Shown: positions 1 to 12,599 of the stretch, piece by piece
How the letters are laid out: each line of letters opens with the position of its first letter
How positions within the stretch are numbered: the stretch's first letter is position 1
Origin: Juglans regia
Lineage: Eukaryota > Streptophyta > Magnoliopsida > Fagales > Juglandaceae
NCBI RefSeq assembly: GCF_001411555.2
Contig: NC_049903.1
Coordinates: 28,343,527-28,407,526, forward strand
Direction: 5' to 3'
DNA: 64,000 nt
Notes under the pieces: generated by a model
What the model was told of the DNA's origin: nothing
The model's input: only the letters and a program-made list of their open reading frames with translations
Databases searched by the model: none
Program-made: the position numbers and the translations under genes

Positions 1-7
1 GTAATTC

Positions 8-165
8 TACATATAACCGTGAAGTGCGTAACCGCCGCGTAATCGCTTTGAAAAAGAGTGGGGTCCACTATTAAAAAATTAATTTTTTTTATGTGGGTCT
101 CATGTTTTATTCATTTTTTTCAAAACGATTACGCGACGGTTACGCAATTCACGATTGTAAGTATA
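8..165. repeat. Foldback MITE
   Basis: Two arms of about 45 bases face each other. The left arm contains GTGCGTAACCGCCGCGTAAT. The reverse complement of the right arm contains TTGCGTAACCGTCGCGTAAT. Both run into GAAAAA and a short AT-rich loop. There is no coding capacity. A related foldback lies at 51,121-51,295. The outer edge and target duplication cannot be fixed because the window begins here. Confidence 0.7.
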
Positions 166-1334
166 TTTTCTCTACTCGAAAACTCCTGACTTTAGGAGAA
201 GCGCACATGTATGCAGTAATTAACATGACGGTGACCATCAGATGGATGAAAGCGGAAGACTTTTGGTGGCTCGAGTACTGACAAGTTAACATGGTTGTAC
301 AAGAGTACATGTACTACGCGTGGGCCCACAAGTAAGTGAGAATAGGATGGAGACCGTGAGAGAAGATTATACGTCGATGGCTGAAAAAATCGTGGGCGTA
401 CGTACTGGTGCATATGGCCGATAGCTAGCTTGGTGAAACGTCTGTGGTGGCGCGCGCAGGGGCGTAGATGTGACATGAAGTTGAGCATTTGACGATGTAT
501 ACATGGACATTATGTGGGGGCGAATGTAGCACTTTGAAGGCTCAAAGGCGATAGATGATATTGGTCACGTCCCGAGGGAAGAGGCCGGGGGAGGAGAAGT
601 AACTAGAGCTCTTTACTCAGCTCGTTGAAAAAAATTAGAAAAGTGGGTGGAAGGGACTTAATATCTCCCAAGACCTATCGGTCCGTACCGCGGGCCTAAA
701 TTACGGCTCAATCCAATAACTCAATCAGCAGAGAGTCCAGTCCATCTCAAATATTAAAAGAATAATAATCAGAGAATTTCGGATAAGAGAAGCCATCGAT
801 TTATTTAGATTAGACGATGTCTCTAATATCTCGAAATTTGAATTTCAAATAACATATGAGATAGTTATTAACTAGCAATAGAAATATCGTGAATTTTATT
901 TATATCATCCAGGTATAACAATGGAACCTATCTAATTCTTTGGCTAGAGCGAGATTCTTTATTGTTATTACTAACTTAGGTATAAGAGGCATTCTCCCAA
1001 ACCTACAAACCACACACCTCTTTGATTGCATGTGATTGTGTGTGAGAAGCTATGAAATACATCATTAACAGTGGGTTTCAAAGAAAAAGTATGAGAGAAA
1101 ATGGGAGAGATTTGATCAATTAGGAATTGATAGACAACATTTTGTTGATAATTATGAACTTAAAATTAATATTTTTTTAGACAAAATTTTCAATATCAAT
1201 AATAAGTTTTATAAATAAAATAATAGTTAGATAAGTTAGTTTCTCGTTTGTTATATACTCAACGACCAGTATTTGCTTGCATGCTTTTATACGTAAAAGA
1301 ACAAAACTCGTGTACATAATATATATATATATAA

Positions 1335-1375
<41 letters not shown>

Positions 1376-2010
1376 CATAATTTTAAATTGACACTATATA
1401 TTTTAAGTTAAAGTTTAATTCAATTTTCCCACTGAAAATCAAAGATTAATATTTTGAAATGAAAAAAAAAAAGAGTTATTTTTACTAATTACACTCTAAA
1501 TATAACACCCGTCACATGTCATTAACGTGATAAAATCTATAGAATAGTGATATATGCCACACTATTATTTTACAATGTGATAATTTGATCACTTTTAGAT
1601 TATCTTTTATTTTTTTATTTTTTAAAGATAAATTCTAAGAATTGGTGGAAAATACGGTTAAAATAAAAGTAAAATGATAATATGATATATAAGATTTTCT
1701 AAATTGATATTATTGTTGAGAAATGTCTTATCTGTAACTTTATATTATAAAATATATGCAATATACGTGAATTTATAAATTTAATTTTTTATAAAATTCC
1801 ACAGCATAATTTTCTCATTACTATTTATAAATTTTTACTCATCATTCATATACCACACATCTAATATAATTTATTTTTTTTCTTAATAAATATGTGATAA
1901 GAAATAATGAGTAGAAGAATTCGTTAGCTTAGCAGTAATAAGACTAAAAAGGAATTAAAAAATTAAAAATAAATAAAAATAAATGTAATGTGTAGGATGA
2001 TGAGGAGTCT
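166..2010. other. Intergenic, no gene seen
   Basis: No gene is recognisable. The first 500 bases are moderately GC-rich with short open frames lacking family resemblance. The remainder is AT-rich. An (AT)n tract at about 1318-1334 is followed by an (AG)n microsatellite at about 1341-1369. Confidence 0.6.
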
Positions 2011-2165
2011 GGCCTTGTTTGTTTTTACAATTATTCTTAATTCATCTAATTTCATCTTATTTAATTATTATAATTATTTTAAATTTTTATATAAAATTAA
2101 ATAAATAATTTAATTTTTAATTTTTATTTGACCTCATCTATTGAAATAAAGTAGGTTTATTATTT
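2011..2165. repeat. Partial Tourist-like MITE
   Basis: It begins GGCCTTGTTTG and contains the AATTCATCTAATTTCATC and TTTTAAATTTTTATATAAAA segments typical of the MITE family repeated through this window. The right terminus is not clear. Confidence 0.45.
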
Positions 2166-2999
2166 ATTTACACCTTAGGTGACAGCCGAGCTACTTTGAG
2201 GACGCGGCGTACGAAATCGAAGAAGGGATTGACTATTATTCTTCGACAGCATCGCCGATGTTTTGGAGTTTGGCCGAATAATCGGAGCAACGAAAGCAGA
2301 AGAACTGGGTCCCATCCGCGATCTGCAAGGCGACGTGTGCGTCTCGTGACTCTCGTCCACTAGTATGCGGAACGAACGCTTTCTTCCGTGTCGTTCGTCG
2401 TGTACCTTTTTCGCTGCTCTGATTGGGTGAGAGCTGATTTGGGGAGTCCATATTGCTCGGATTTGGATGACTGCACGATCTAAAAAAAGATGACTATATA
2501 TCTGACGGCCAAAACAGGAATGACCTCTAGCTTGTGGTTGATAATGGATCTCACTAGAGCCTAACCGTGCCCAACTATCGTTGCCAATCTTTTTTTCCTC
2601 TTAGGGGACCTAGTGACACGTGGCATATGAATTATCCACTCATAAATTGACATGAATTTGTTTGTGCTAAACTGCTAAGCCAACCTGCCGACTGTGTCTG
2701 TCCATAACGGTCCACGTGATCGAATCCTATTGGTTTAAGGGCAAGTGATTCTCAATAGAATTTTACGAACAGAAATGCTAAATCACCGGAAGATGTATTT
2801 CGATTTTTTTTTTTATTTAGTAATTAAGGAAGTATTTTTTTAATGATATTATAAATTTTTTATTTTTTTTTATAAATATTTATGATGATTAAAAAAATAT
2901 ATCAAATAAAAGAAATAAAAAATAAAAAAATATATTTTGCCTGTTCGATTGACTTTCGGGCTACATCTCTCGAAAAATATAGCACTGCTCTTTTACGAA
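2166..2999. other. Intergenic, no gene seen
   Basis: A GC-richer patch at 2175-2450 is open in two overlapping minus-strand frames, but neither translation resembles a known family. The rest is noncoding and AT-rich. Confidence 0.4.
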
Positions 3000-3215
3000 A
3001 GGAGGTTGCTATGAAGATTTTTATCGAAATTCTTTACCGAATATTTAATTTTTTTTTATCTTTTTTTTAACTATTTTTTCAAACTATTTAAGTATTTTTA
3101 AAAAATTAAAAAAAAAATCACATATTCAACACTTATTTAATCAATAAGTAAAAAAATTAAAAATAAAAATAAAAAACATTCGGTAAAGAATTTCCATAGA
3201 CAAGTTCTGCGGGTA
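3000..3215. repeat. Foldback MITE
   Basis: The left arm contains GAAATTCTTTACCGAAT. The reverse complement of the right arm contains GGAAATTCTTTACCGAATG. The arms are separated by an AT-rich loop. No coding capacity. Confidence 0.5.
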
Positions 3216-3542
3216 TAGTATTTTTCCTTTACGAAATAGTAATATTATTTGAAGTTTTTTATTTCGCACATTATACATAATTTAAATAATATTTTAATTC
3301 ATATACTTTATTAATCTCTTAATTTTAATTTTAAACTTTACAATATCAAAATCTGTTACAAATCTATTATAACATATTTTTAACTGAGGGATCGATATTT
3401 GACAGATGTTACCAACGAGGGACAATAAGGTCTGATCCAAAATATAAAAAACTATTTTAATACTACAATTAAAATCATGAGCAACAATGTGTGAACAGTG
3501 AGTGCACTAAGAAGCCCCATGGCACAGCACTAGGGTCGCATG

Positions 3543-5587
3543 TAGGGGTGTAACCAGTTTGGTTCGGTCTGCTTTTAAACATATTTTAGAACCGAATCAG
3601 TATACACCGGTTTTGAGGTTTGAATAATCGATACTGCACCGATTAAATTCTTAAATTGGTACTTCCGGTTTTATCGATTCCGATCCGGTTCGGTTTAGTT
3701 TTTCCAATTTTAGTATAGTATTAGTAGATTATATAATTAGTATAATTAGGGGTAAAAAACCGACTCCTTGGTTCGGTTTTGTGCACAAATCGAAACCGAC
3801 CGAAATTGATATTTTGGAAAAGAAAACCTGTCAAAAACTGGCAGTGTAAGGTATAAAATCGGCCTGTAAGATTGTCGGCCGGTTCATGGTCTGTTTGGCG
3901 GTTTGTTGGAAATTAGTTGAGTCTTTTCAAAAAAAAAAAATTGCCCAAAGTAGCCATTCAATCCAACCAGGCAACCAACAAATTCAAAAATCCAGAAAAT
4001 AGAAATCATAAACAACATAATCATCTAAGAATCCAAGGAATCATAAACAATAGAATCATCTAAGAATCCAAGAAAATAAACAACAGAATCATCAATCAAG
4101 AAAATAGAAATAACATTAGACAAAAAAAAATTTATCTGGAGAGTGGAGAGGATGAAATGAGGAGGACGGCCGATGCCGATGCCGCTGGGGTGGATGATAA
4201 GGTTACATAACAACTAACACATAGATGAAATGCTTGAAACGGAGGGACGTGGAGGGTTGCGCTGCTACGGACGCTAGAAAGAATGAGTCGCTGCGCCGCT
4301 AGAGACTGAGAGGACTGAGTGCTGAGGGCTCGAAACAACAAAATGAGAAGAGACTGAAAGCAGGGTTGTTTAAACCCTAGGCAGAAACGGCGTCGTGTTC
4401 CTTTTTACCAAAAAAAAATTGCATAAGCAAAACGACGTTGTTTCACCTATTTAAGGGAAACGACGTCGTTTTATAATGAATTATATATATATATATATGT
4501 AAATTAGTTTACGATGTCGGCCGGTTCAATAGTTTTCTACTGGTTCGAACCAAGACCCAACAGGTCGACGTTGGTTTTGAAAAAATTACACCGTCCACCG
4601 ACCGGTTTCCTGCCAGTTTCGAGATTGGTCGGCCAGCCGGAGTCGATCCCAGTCGGTCCTTCAGTTTCTTGTACAGCCCTAAGTATAACTATACTATAGT
4701 GATATATTGATATATATTGGATTAACTAGTAATATAGTATTAGTATAACTAATAACATAGTATTAGTATAACTATTAATGCTATAGTGATTTATATAGTT
4801 ATTTATATATAGTGGATTACTGATAGTAGTAGTGTTAGTATTAGTGTGTGTATATATATATATATATATTTATAATGGTATCATATAGCGATATAGTATT
4901 TGATTATGTATGTTAGTGATAATATGTTAGCGTCTAACTTGTTTAGATATTCGATTATATATGTTAGCGATAATATGCTTGGTTACATATACTTTTTATG
5001 TGGGTGTATATGTTCAAATGTATAGAAATGTATTTATAAAAATAATATATATTATAATTTATTATGCTATAAATGTATTTATCCTTAATATATTTATAGT
5101 TTAAATTAATAACATATGATTAAATGTTAACATTTAAGATTAAAATTTTATGTTATATTAATTTAATGTTATAAAATTAAAACTTTTAATGATAATGTCA
5201 TATCAAATGTTATATTAAGATTTATAAGATTAATTTTATGTTATACTAAATTTTATATTAATTTTATGTTTTTAGATTATTATTATACAAGAATAATAGG
5301 ATTTTAAAATTTAATGTTATATTAATTAGCAATTTAGCATATAATATAAAATTATTTTAGATATAATTATAAAATTATATATAAATCATATATAATATAA
5401 AAAATCATATAAAAAATATTTATATAATATAAAAAGTTAAAATATATATATGAACTTGTCCGGTCCGATATTAAAAAAGAAAAACTGACACTGGACCAAT
5501 TTCGATCGATTTTGAGAAAAATAAAATCGATACCAGACCAAACTGATTACGAACTGGTCCGATTCACTGGGTTTTTTTTCACCCATA
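3543..5587. mobile_element. Non-autonomous hAT-type element (outer, copy A)
   Basis: The left end reads TAGGGGTGTAACCAG and the right end reads CACCCATA, the inverted TAGGGGTG-type terminus of hAT elements. The flanking octamers GTCGCATG (3535-3542) and GTAGTATG (5588-5595) fit a diverged 8-bp target duplication (6 of 8 match). Subterminal DNA is rich in GGTTCGGTT and ACCGGTT motifs, and the centre is AT-rich. No transposase is recognisable. A second element sits inside at 3747-4681. Copy B at 6618-7300 shares the termini and much of the interior, which supports one family. Confidence 0.7.
3747..4681. mobile_element. Nested hAT-type element
   Basis: It starts TAGGGGTAAAAAACCGAC and ends GTACAGCCCTA, whose reverse complement is TAGGGCTGTAC. 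It is flanked by AGTATAAT (3739-3746) and AGTATAAC (4682-4689), an 8-bp duplication with one mismatch. It lies wholly inside copy A, so it inserted later. The middle (about 4140-4470) holds GC-richer sequence with AAACGACGTCGTTT-type palindromes and, on the minus strand, CTAGGGTTT. These are typical of plant promoter and 5' leader DNA, so the element may carry captured promoter sequence. No protein family is recognisable. Confidence 0.7.
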
Positions 5588-5790
5588 GTAGTATGACTCA
5601 GGAGATGTAGCCTGGGTAGCATAACCCAGGAGACGCAACTTGGGTCATAGCTCGATCGCCGCGCTTGGGTCCTCCCATGCATTGTTCACAATGTCATTTA
5701 CTTTTTATTTTTAAATTTTAGTACTAAAATATTTTTATTTTCAAATGGCATGTGACAGTCCCTTATTGGTCATTATGTGTCAGTTTGATT
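5588..5790. other. Spacer between hAT elements
   Basis: About 200 noncoding bases. Nothing recognisable apart from the 8-bp duplications at either edge. Confidence 0.5.
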
Positions 5791-6432
5791 AAGGGTGACA
5801 ATATGTGATACGGTCCGTTAACTAAACACGAACATGACACTAAATCAGGAGATTTGAGTTTGATATTAACGGGTTCAAATCAAAACGAATTGACCCACAA
5901 TTTATAAACGGGTAACCAGTCAACCTGCAAGTGATCCGTTTTTACCTGTTAAGATTTTTACTAAAAATTACATTTATATCAACTTTAAAATCTAAAACCA
6001 AAATACCCTAACACTAACTGTAATATTGGATTTTAATTTAGATTTGTGTTTTTATTGTTTGGATTGTAATATTAATTTATTATATTTTAAAATCTGAAAA
6101 ATATTGATATTTTTCATTATCAGTTAGTTTTATATTTTTTGGAAATTGTAATTTTAACTTTTATGTGAAATTATGTTAATCAGGTCAAATGCGTTATTTG
6201 GGTCAGTTCAACCCATTTACATGAAACTTGTTACATTGGCCCAATTCTAAGAATTAATAACGGGTCAAAACTGATCGTATCTTGTCAACCCATTATTTTA
6301 ATGGATTGTGTTAAGATTTGAAAGTATGACCTGTTAAGCTTAACGAGTCATATTTGGATTGACTCATATAGTATAATGTATATGACTTGGCATGACACAA
6401 ACATGACCTATTAACACGATTTACGATCCCTA
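5791..6432. mobile_element. hAT-like MITE, second family
   Basis: The left terminus TAAGGGTGACAATATG and right terminus ACGATCCCTA form imperfect inverted repeats. Inside both ends are facing CGTTAACTAAACACGAACATGAC-like and CATGACCTATTAACACG segments. The flanks AGTTTGAT and ATTTTGAG match at 6 of 8 positions. No open frame. A related, degraded copy may lie at 46,431-46,950. Confidence 0.5.
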
Positions 6433-6617
6433 ATTTTGAGACATCTATGCCGGTATTTTGCAGGAGCAATCGATTCATTCAAAGTAGAAAACTTAGAGGC
6501 TATAAAGTTTGGTAAGTGACTAATCTGTCTAAAAGAACTAAAATAGTATTTAACCCTTTTAAAAAAATGGTGTTACTACTCAACTCCATGATTTTGCCCC
6601 CTCAAACTTACCATTAG

Positions 6618-7300
6618 TGGGGGTGTAACCAGTCCGGTTCGGTTCAATTTTGGACATATTTTAGAACTGAACCGGTATACACCGATTTTGAGATTTGAAA
6701 AATTGATACCACACCGGTTACACTCCTAAACTAGTACTTTCGGTTTTATCGGTTTCGGTCTTATTTTTCGGTATATTATATATATAGCATATATAATATG
6801 TTATATATTATAGTATATAATAATATAATTATAATATATTGTAGTCTATTATAATTGTATTATAGACTATAGTAATATAATATAATATTATAATATATTA
6901 TAATATATAGTGATATTGTATTAGTATAACTAATAGTACTATAGACTATAGTGATAATATATAGTTATTTATATAGGATTTTAGATTTTAATGTTATTTT
7001 AATTAGTAATTTAGCATATAATACAAGAATATTTTATATATAATTATATATATGAGATATCAAAATTATATATAATATAGAAAATCATATAAAAAATATT
7101 TTATATAATATAAAAATTTAAAAAATATATATTTATATGAATCGGTCCGATCCGATTCGATCCGATGTTAGAAAAAAGAAAACCAAAACATGATTAATTT
7201 CGACTAGTTTTAAAAAAATGAAATCGGTACCGGACCAAACCGATTTAGAACCACTCACCGGTTTGATTTGGTCTAGTTTACTGGTTTTTTTCCACCCCTA
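6618..7300. mobile_element. Non-autonomous hAT-type element (copy B)
   Basis: The left end TGGGGGTGTAACCAG and right end CCACCCCTA are inverted. The target duplication is ACCATTAG (6610-6617) against ACCACTAG (7301-7308), 7 of 8 matching. The subterminal GGTTCGGTT-rich segments and AT-rich centre match copy A at 3543-5587, but without the nested insertion. About 683 bases, no transposase. Confidence 0.75.
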
Positions 7301-7308
7301 ACCACTAG

Positions 7309-8058
7309 TGCAATTGCATTTTTTTTTCTTTTTCTGTCAAATATTTTTTAAACATATCTAGACATCTAAAAAAATAAATTACTTCACTAGTAATTACTTC
7401 TTTAACTATTAAGAAAAAAAAATTAAAATAACTAAATGATAATTTGAGATGTCAAAATCATGGAGTCAAATAACATTTTCCTTTTTTCTTTTAGAAAAAA
7501 AGAAGATAATGAAAATAAGACGAGAAAGATGGAAAGAAAGAGCATTAAAAGAGCTAAGACTACACATGTGATTGTGGGACTAAGAACAACAACCAAAGTA
7601 ATGTTGTATGTATTCTTATCTCAATTATAAATATATTATTTTTTTTATTATCGTTAGAACATTTATTTCTTTTATTTTAAATATTCGAATGAGAATATTA
7701 CATCATTTTAGTGAGATAAAAATAAGATAAAAGTGTAATATCTATAATTTTTCTTTCCAAAAGGTAGTCGTTTCACTTCAACTATACAACTTCAGACTAG
7801 CCTCGTTTAGTTACATAGATGAGAAGAGATGGGATAAAAGTTGAAAATTTAATAAAATATTGTTAAAATATAATTTTTTAATATAGTTTTTGTTTTAAAA
7901 TTTAACAAAGTGGAATTGTTTCTTATATTTTGTGTGGGAGTTTGAAAAAGTTGTAATGATTATATGAGAAGAGATGAGATGATTTTATTTTGTGCAACCA
8001 AATAAAGTTTTCGTTGAACAACAATATATTAATTTGTACGATGCTTTAAGGAGAGGTT
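7309..8058. other. Noncoding, includes a Tourist-like MITE at about 7799-8005
   Basis: No gene. The 7799-8005 part begins CCTCGTTTAGTTACATAGATG and ends TGCAACCAAATAAAG. It carries the usual family body and is a degraded Tourist-like MITE. The rest is AT-rich with no pattern. Confidence 0.45.
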
Positions 8059-8238
8059 TAGACAGTGATTTTTTTTTTTTTTAATTTCTAAAGTGTCAGG
8101 GTCACCTGTCCACTAGTGACCATTTTTCAATTTTTTTCAAAAATCCTCACTTATGACGGAGGAAAACTGTGGATACAATACCAGCCAACCCATCCTATCC
8201 AAACAAAACCAAACCAAAGTAAAAAGATCTAGGGAACA

Positions 8239-8988
8239 TTAAACTCGAATGCTGGGGAGGCCAAGTTTATCAATACGAACGATACCCTTGACAGGACGGG
8301 AGAGTAACCCACCCTCCTCATATCTGCATGTCAAACCTGCTTCACCTTGCCGTGCCAGAAAATCCGCAACCTGATTTGCTTCCCGATATTGATGGCGAAT
8401 ATTGAAGTGAACACCCTGAAGCTCTTTAATCGTCTCCTTCCAAAACTCCCAAAGATACCAAACTGTACAATTTTTTGAAAGAATCCAATCAATTATTATT
8501 TTTGAGTCCCACTCAATTTCCAGATTAAAAAATCCCAACTCTTTACACAAAACTACTCCCGCATGTAGAGCACGAAGTTCGGCCTCATTTTTCATCCATT
8601 GCCCAAAAAAAATTGAAAAAACACCTTTAACAGTGCCAATAGCATCTCGGATCACACCTCCTCCCCCACAAAATCCCGGATTACCCCTACAACTCGCATC
8701 CACATTCAACTTCACGTGTCCACTAGTTGGCTTTTGCCACACAACCAGATGTGGAATGAGGCGTTGGTTTTGAACTGGTGGGATATCAAGATCAACGACA
8801 GGCCCTTCCTTCATTTGTTCCATAAACAAGTTCCTAAGCCAAAATTTTATGAAAAGCCATAGACCATCCACTGAGCAAGCAACACCTTCCATATGTACTT
8901 TACACCTCCGTTGCCATAAACACCAAGTAATGATAATAGGTAACAGACCAATCAAAATGCCCCTTGAAGAAGACTTCCTTGCCAACAA
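8239..8988 (-). pseudogene. LINE ORF2 C-terminus: RNase H (RVT_3)
   Basis: About 249 open residues. The RNase H fold shows its acidic positions: VDASCRGNPG, then NEAELRALHAG, then EWDSKIIIDW, then REANQVADFLARQG. This D-E-D-D set degrades RNA in RNA/DNA hybrids during LINE reverse transcription. The frame ends about 170 bases before the poly(A) tail, as expected for the last ORF2 domain. It is part of the larger ORF2, which is interrupted upstream, so I do not treat it as a separate gene. Confidence 0.85.
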
Positions 8989-9169
8989 AAATCAATGGAG
9001 AACACGTCCCCACCAAGTTCCTGCATACATGAACGGTAATCCCATCTCCCGGGCCGCTCTCTCCCAAATCTACGTTGCAAATTCGCCAGAGCACATAATG
9101 TGCTCAAGAGTCTCCACGTTCCTGGTATTACAGTAGTCACATCTAGAGGCCAAAGTGCACTCCACAGTT

Positions 9170-9829
9170 CTACACTCTGGAATCCATCAACAGACAATGG
9201 AAGTGAGCCTTCCACATGCACAACGACATTTTTTTCGATAGCAATTTATACCAAATCCACTCCATTCCTGGAAGTCTCTCTTGTTTTAAACGGATCACCT
9301 CCCACGCACTCACTGATGAAAAAACACCATCCGATGTTGGCTTCCAAATGAAACAGTCAACCCCTTCCCTCTTTGCCGAAGCAGAGCTAATAATCTCCCC
9401 CATAACCTCATTACCCACCAACTCCTCCAACAACTCAAAATTCCAACCAGAGTTACACCAGCACTCCTGAATGTGAAGCAAATGATTTACAATAGTGGTA
9501 GCACTTAAACATAATGGACCATATTGTAGCCATTGATCAAACCAAAATGACTTCTTGCCTTCTCGAATACGCCAACTAATATTATCACAAACGTTCGGCA
9601 AAACTCTCATAACCGATTTCCAAAACCGTGAACAAGCCGGTGTATTTTTTGCAAGAGCCAGATGACCACTTTTCACATATTTAGCCTTGAAGAACCTAGT
9701 CCATAGATTACCAACGTCAACAATCTCCATGCAAATTTCATATGGAGTGAACGATGCACATCCACAAACTTTCTGATTCCCAAACCCCCTTCCATAGTTG
9801 GCATACACATATTGGACCATGGGTACCAT
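9170..9829 (-). pseudogene. LINE ORF2 fragment: zf-RVT region
   Basis: About 219 residues. Features typical of the segment after the plant LINE reverse transcriptase are visible: WTRFFKAKYV, SRFWKSVM, ISWRIREGKKSFWFDQW and WKPTSDGVFSSVSAWEVIR, running into the zf-RVT region. It is displaced in frame from the RT block upstream. A homopolymer A run at about 9857-9873 lies in the gap and is a likely cause. Inactive ORF2 remnant. Confidence 0.8.
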
Positions 9830-10006
9830 TTCCTCTTAGCTCTACTATTGCTCTCTCAAAAAAAAAAAAAAAATCGATAAAATGGAGTTAATTTTTTTCA
9901 AAGACACCAATGGAACACTTAGCACAACTAACAAATGAGTGGCCATACAAGAGAGCACATGCTTCAACAAGATTAATCGACCTCCTTAGGACAGCAGCCT
10001 AACTTT

Positions 10007-11131
10007 CTAGCCCACCACTTTACCACGAATTTTATTTACCAATGGCTTAATCGATCTAGCCATTAGCCGCCCAGTCACTAATGGTACCCCAAGGTAAGTA
10101 GCCGGAAAAGACCCTTTCACAAATCCTGAAATTCTCAACAAATCATGCAGTTGAGCTAAGTTGATCTGCTTGGAAAAATAAATAGTCAATTTTTTCATAC
10201 TGTTTAAGTGTCCCAACAAGCTTTCATATTTCCCTAAGGTCCTCAACAACCTCCGAAACGACCTGGCATCCCCATTAGTGAAAACCAACAAATCGTCTGC
10301 ATAGAGTAGATGCAATATCTGATAAAATTTGTCAATTCTTCCTTCCCCGAAATTAGTCACTAAAAGGCGAGAAAAACTTTCCTCCATGATAATAAAAAGA
10401 TACGGCGAAAGTGGGTCACCTAGCTGTAGACCTTTAGAAGGTTTAAAATAGCCTTTGTAGGTTCCATTTAGCATAATAGAAAACCATGGAGATTGGACAC
10501 ACTCCGCAATCAACTTGCAAAATTTGTCATTGAAACCAAAGCTACTCAGGACCTGCAACAGAAAATCCCAGTGAAATCTGTCATACGCTTTGGCCATATC
10601 AACTTTCAACAACATATTACCACCTTGGGTCTTTTTGTGCAACGACTGGACCATCTCCTGAGCAAGCGTAATATTTTCAAAAATACTCCACCCAGGAATG
10701 AAAGCTCCATGTTCCTGGAAAATCAATTTCGGAAGTAAACTAGTCAACCTGCTAACCAAAATCTTCGAAAAAATTTTATAAGCCACAGAACAAAGGCTTA
10801 CAGGCCTAAATTTATCAAAGCTCTTCGAGTCCGGCACTTTTGGGATTAGCACAATATAAGAAGACGAGTAAAATCTTGGTAACATTGCACCATTAAAAAA
10901 ATCTCGCGCTGCTTCGACCACGTCATCCTTCACAATCTCTCAACAAAACATGTAAAAACCAGATCCGAAACCATCTGGACCAGGTGAACTATGCTTTGAA
11001 ATAGAGAACACCACTGCTTTAACTTCATCTTCCGTCGGGCTTGCACATAGCAAAGTATTTTCATAAGTTGAAATCACAGGGTCAACCAGCGCCGAAAGTT
11101 CCGCAGGCTGTACATTCAGCCATGAAGACAA
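10007..11131 (-). pseudogene. LINE ORF2 fragment: reverse transcriptase
   Basis: RT of a plant L1-type LINE. SSPGPDGFGSGFY marks the N-terminal RT block, FRPVSLCSVAYKIFSKILV the fingers, DMAKAYDRFHWDFL the first catalytic aspartate region, LQLGDPLSPYLF the following block, and LLYADDLLVF the YADD active site near 10,300. The frame is interrupted near 10,940 by a TGA where family members usually have Trp, within FYMFC-stop-EIVKDDV. Apart from that stop the RT is well preserved. Confidence 0.88.
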
Positions 11132-11219
11132 AAAATTGTGTGGCCTTGTTATGAATGGCTTTAGGCGTTGTCAACATAGTCCATCCGTTAAATTCATGCA
11201 CGACACAGTAGAATGCCTC

Positions 11220-12280
11220 CTACGTTGGTTCACAGTCGCATGAAAAAAACTGGAATTTTGATCCCCTCTTGTAACCATTTCTTCTTTGCCTTTTGAGCCA
11301 ATCTGATTTCTTCCCTTGCTTCCCATTCGAGTAGCTCCTGTTTAGCAAGGAAAAATGCTTCTTCAACAATCGGATCATTGCTATCCTGACGCTGGAACTC
11401 AAGGAACTCCACCTTCTCTTCAAGTGTCTTAATTGATAGATCCACACCCCCCCTCTCCCCCAAAAAAAAAAAAAAATATTACGGTTCCAATGTTTCAAAA
11501 CAACCTTCACTTTCTTCAGTTTGACAACTAATTTGTACAAACCACTACCACCAGCAGCTGGTTCATTCCATACTTCCTCCACACATTTCAAAAACGAGTC
11601 ATGCGAGTACCACATATTTTGGAAGCAAAAAGGTGAAGGACCATTCGCTATTCTCGGCGGACATAAATGAATCACCACGAGACAATGATTGGACGACTTC
11701 CTCATCATATATTCCATATAAACCGTTCTAAATAAATTAGAGAAAACAATATTCATCATCGCTCTGTCTTATCTAGCCCACCTTCAAGACCGACCCTCCT
11801 GGCCATTACACCAAGACATACTTCTTCCTTGAACTCTCATTTCAACAAGTCCACAATTATCCAAGCTTTCATTAAACTCAGCCATTGCCAACAATGGACG
11901 TGGTTGTCCCCCTATGCATTCCAAATCCGAGCGTATAACATTAAAATCCCCTACCACCATCCACAGAGAATCGATAATACAAATACTTTGAAGCTCACCC
12001 CATAAACCATGTCGCTATAACTTATTACATTTGGCATAAACAAAGGTCCCCAAGCAAAACCAACCCAAAAGCAATTGATTGGTCATGTGGAGCACCTCAA
12101 ACTCATAATCATCCTTCCAAAAAAGCCACACTTTACCTCATGAAGACTTGTTACAACAATACTTCAAAAACTCCAAGAAACTAGCCAGCCGTTACATTTT
12201 AGATTCCTCATTAAAAGGTTCCAAAATCGCCACTACCGTTGCCCGATGCTTTTTAACTAAGCAAGTCTCTTCCTAGACTA
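11220..12280 (-). pseudogene. LINE ORF2 N-terminus: endonuclease region
   Basis: On the minus strand around 11,780-11,960 the translation reads WMVVGDFNVIRSDLE and later MSWCNGQEGRS. The GDFN motif and the SW.N block belong to the AP-endonuclease-like domain that nicks target DNA. A stop follows just after GRS. The downstream stretch 11,220-11,760 is the linker between endonuclease and RT (HCLVVIHLCPP, PFCFQNMWYSHDSFL), broken by a homopolymer A tract at about 11,461-11,475. Confidence 0.75.
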
Positions 12281-12599
12281 ACCCAATTCGCAAACATTCC
12301 ATACTAAAATTGTGTCAATCAAAAACTAAGCTTAAAGGTTCGGGTAGTCACCCGCTGCGAATGCCAAACACCCTGTGTCAATTGGTCTGTCCGATTGATT
12401 TTATGCCCATAAGGCTCCTGGCTAGAATCATATGCCTTTTCCTTCCTCACGTCCTACCCCCTGCCTTCCACCTCACCATCAGAATTATACTCCAAACCAC
12501 CAGCACTAGCGAAATGAATATTAAACTGTCCACCACGACTTTCCATTTCCAAAACCTCCGACACTACATCACATTACCCGTTTACTTCAATTCCAACTC

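Noticed and set aside
1341..1369. Functional GA element
   Set aside because: A simple (AG)n microsatellite with no gene nearby.
2175..2451. Overlapping minus-strand frames in a GC-richer patch
   Set aside because: Two frames over the same bases with no family match. Probably composition.
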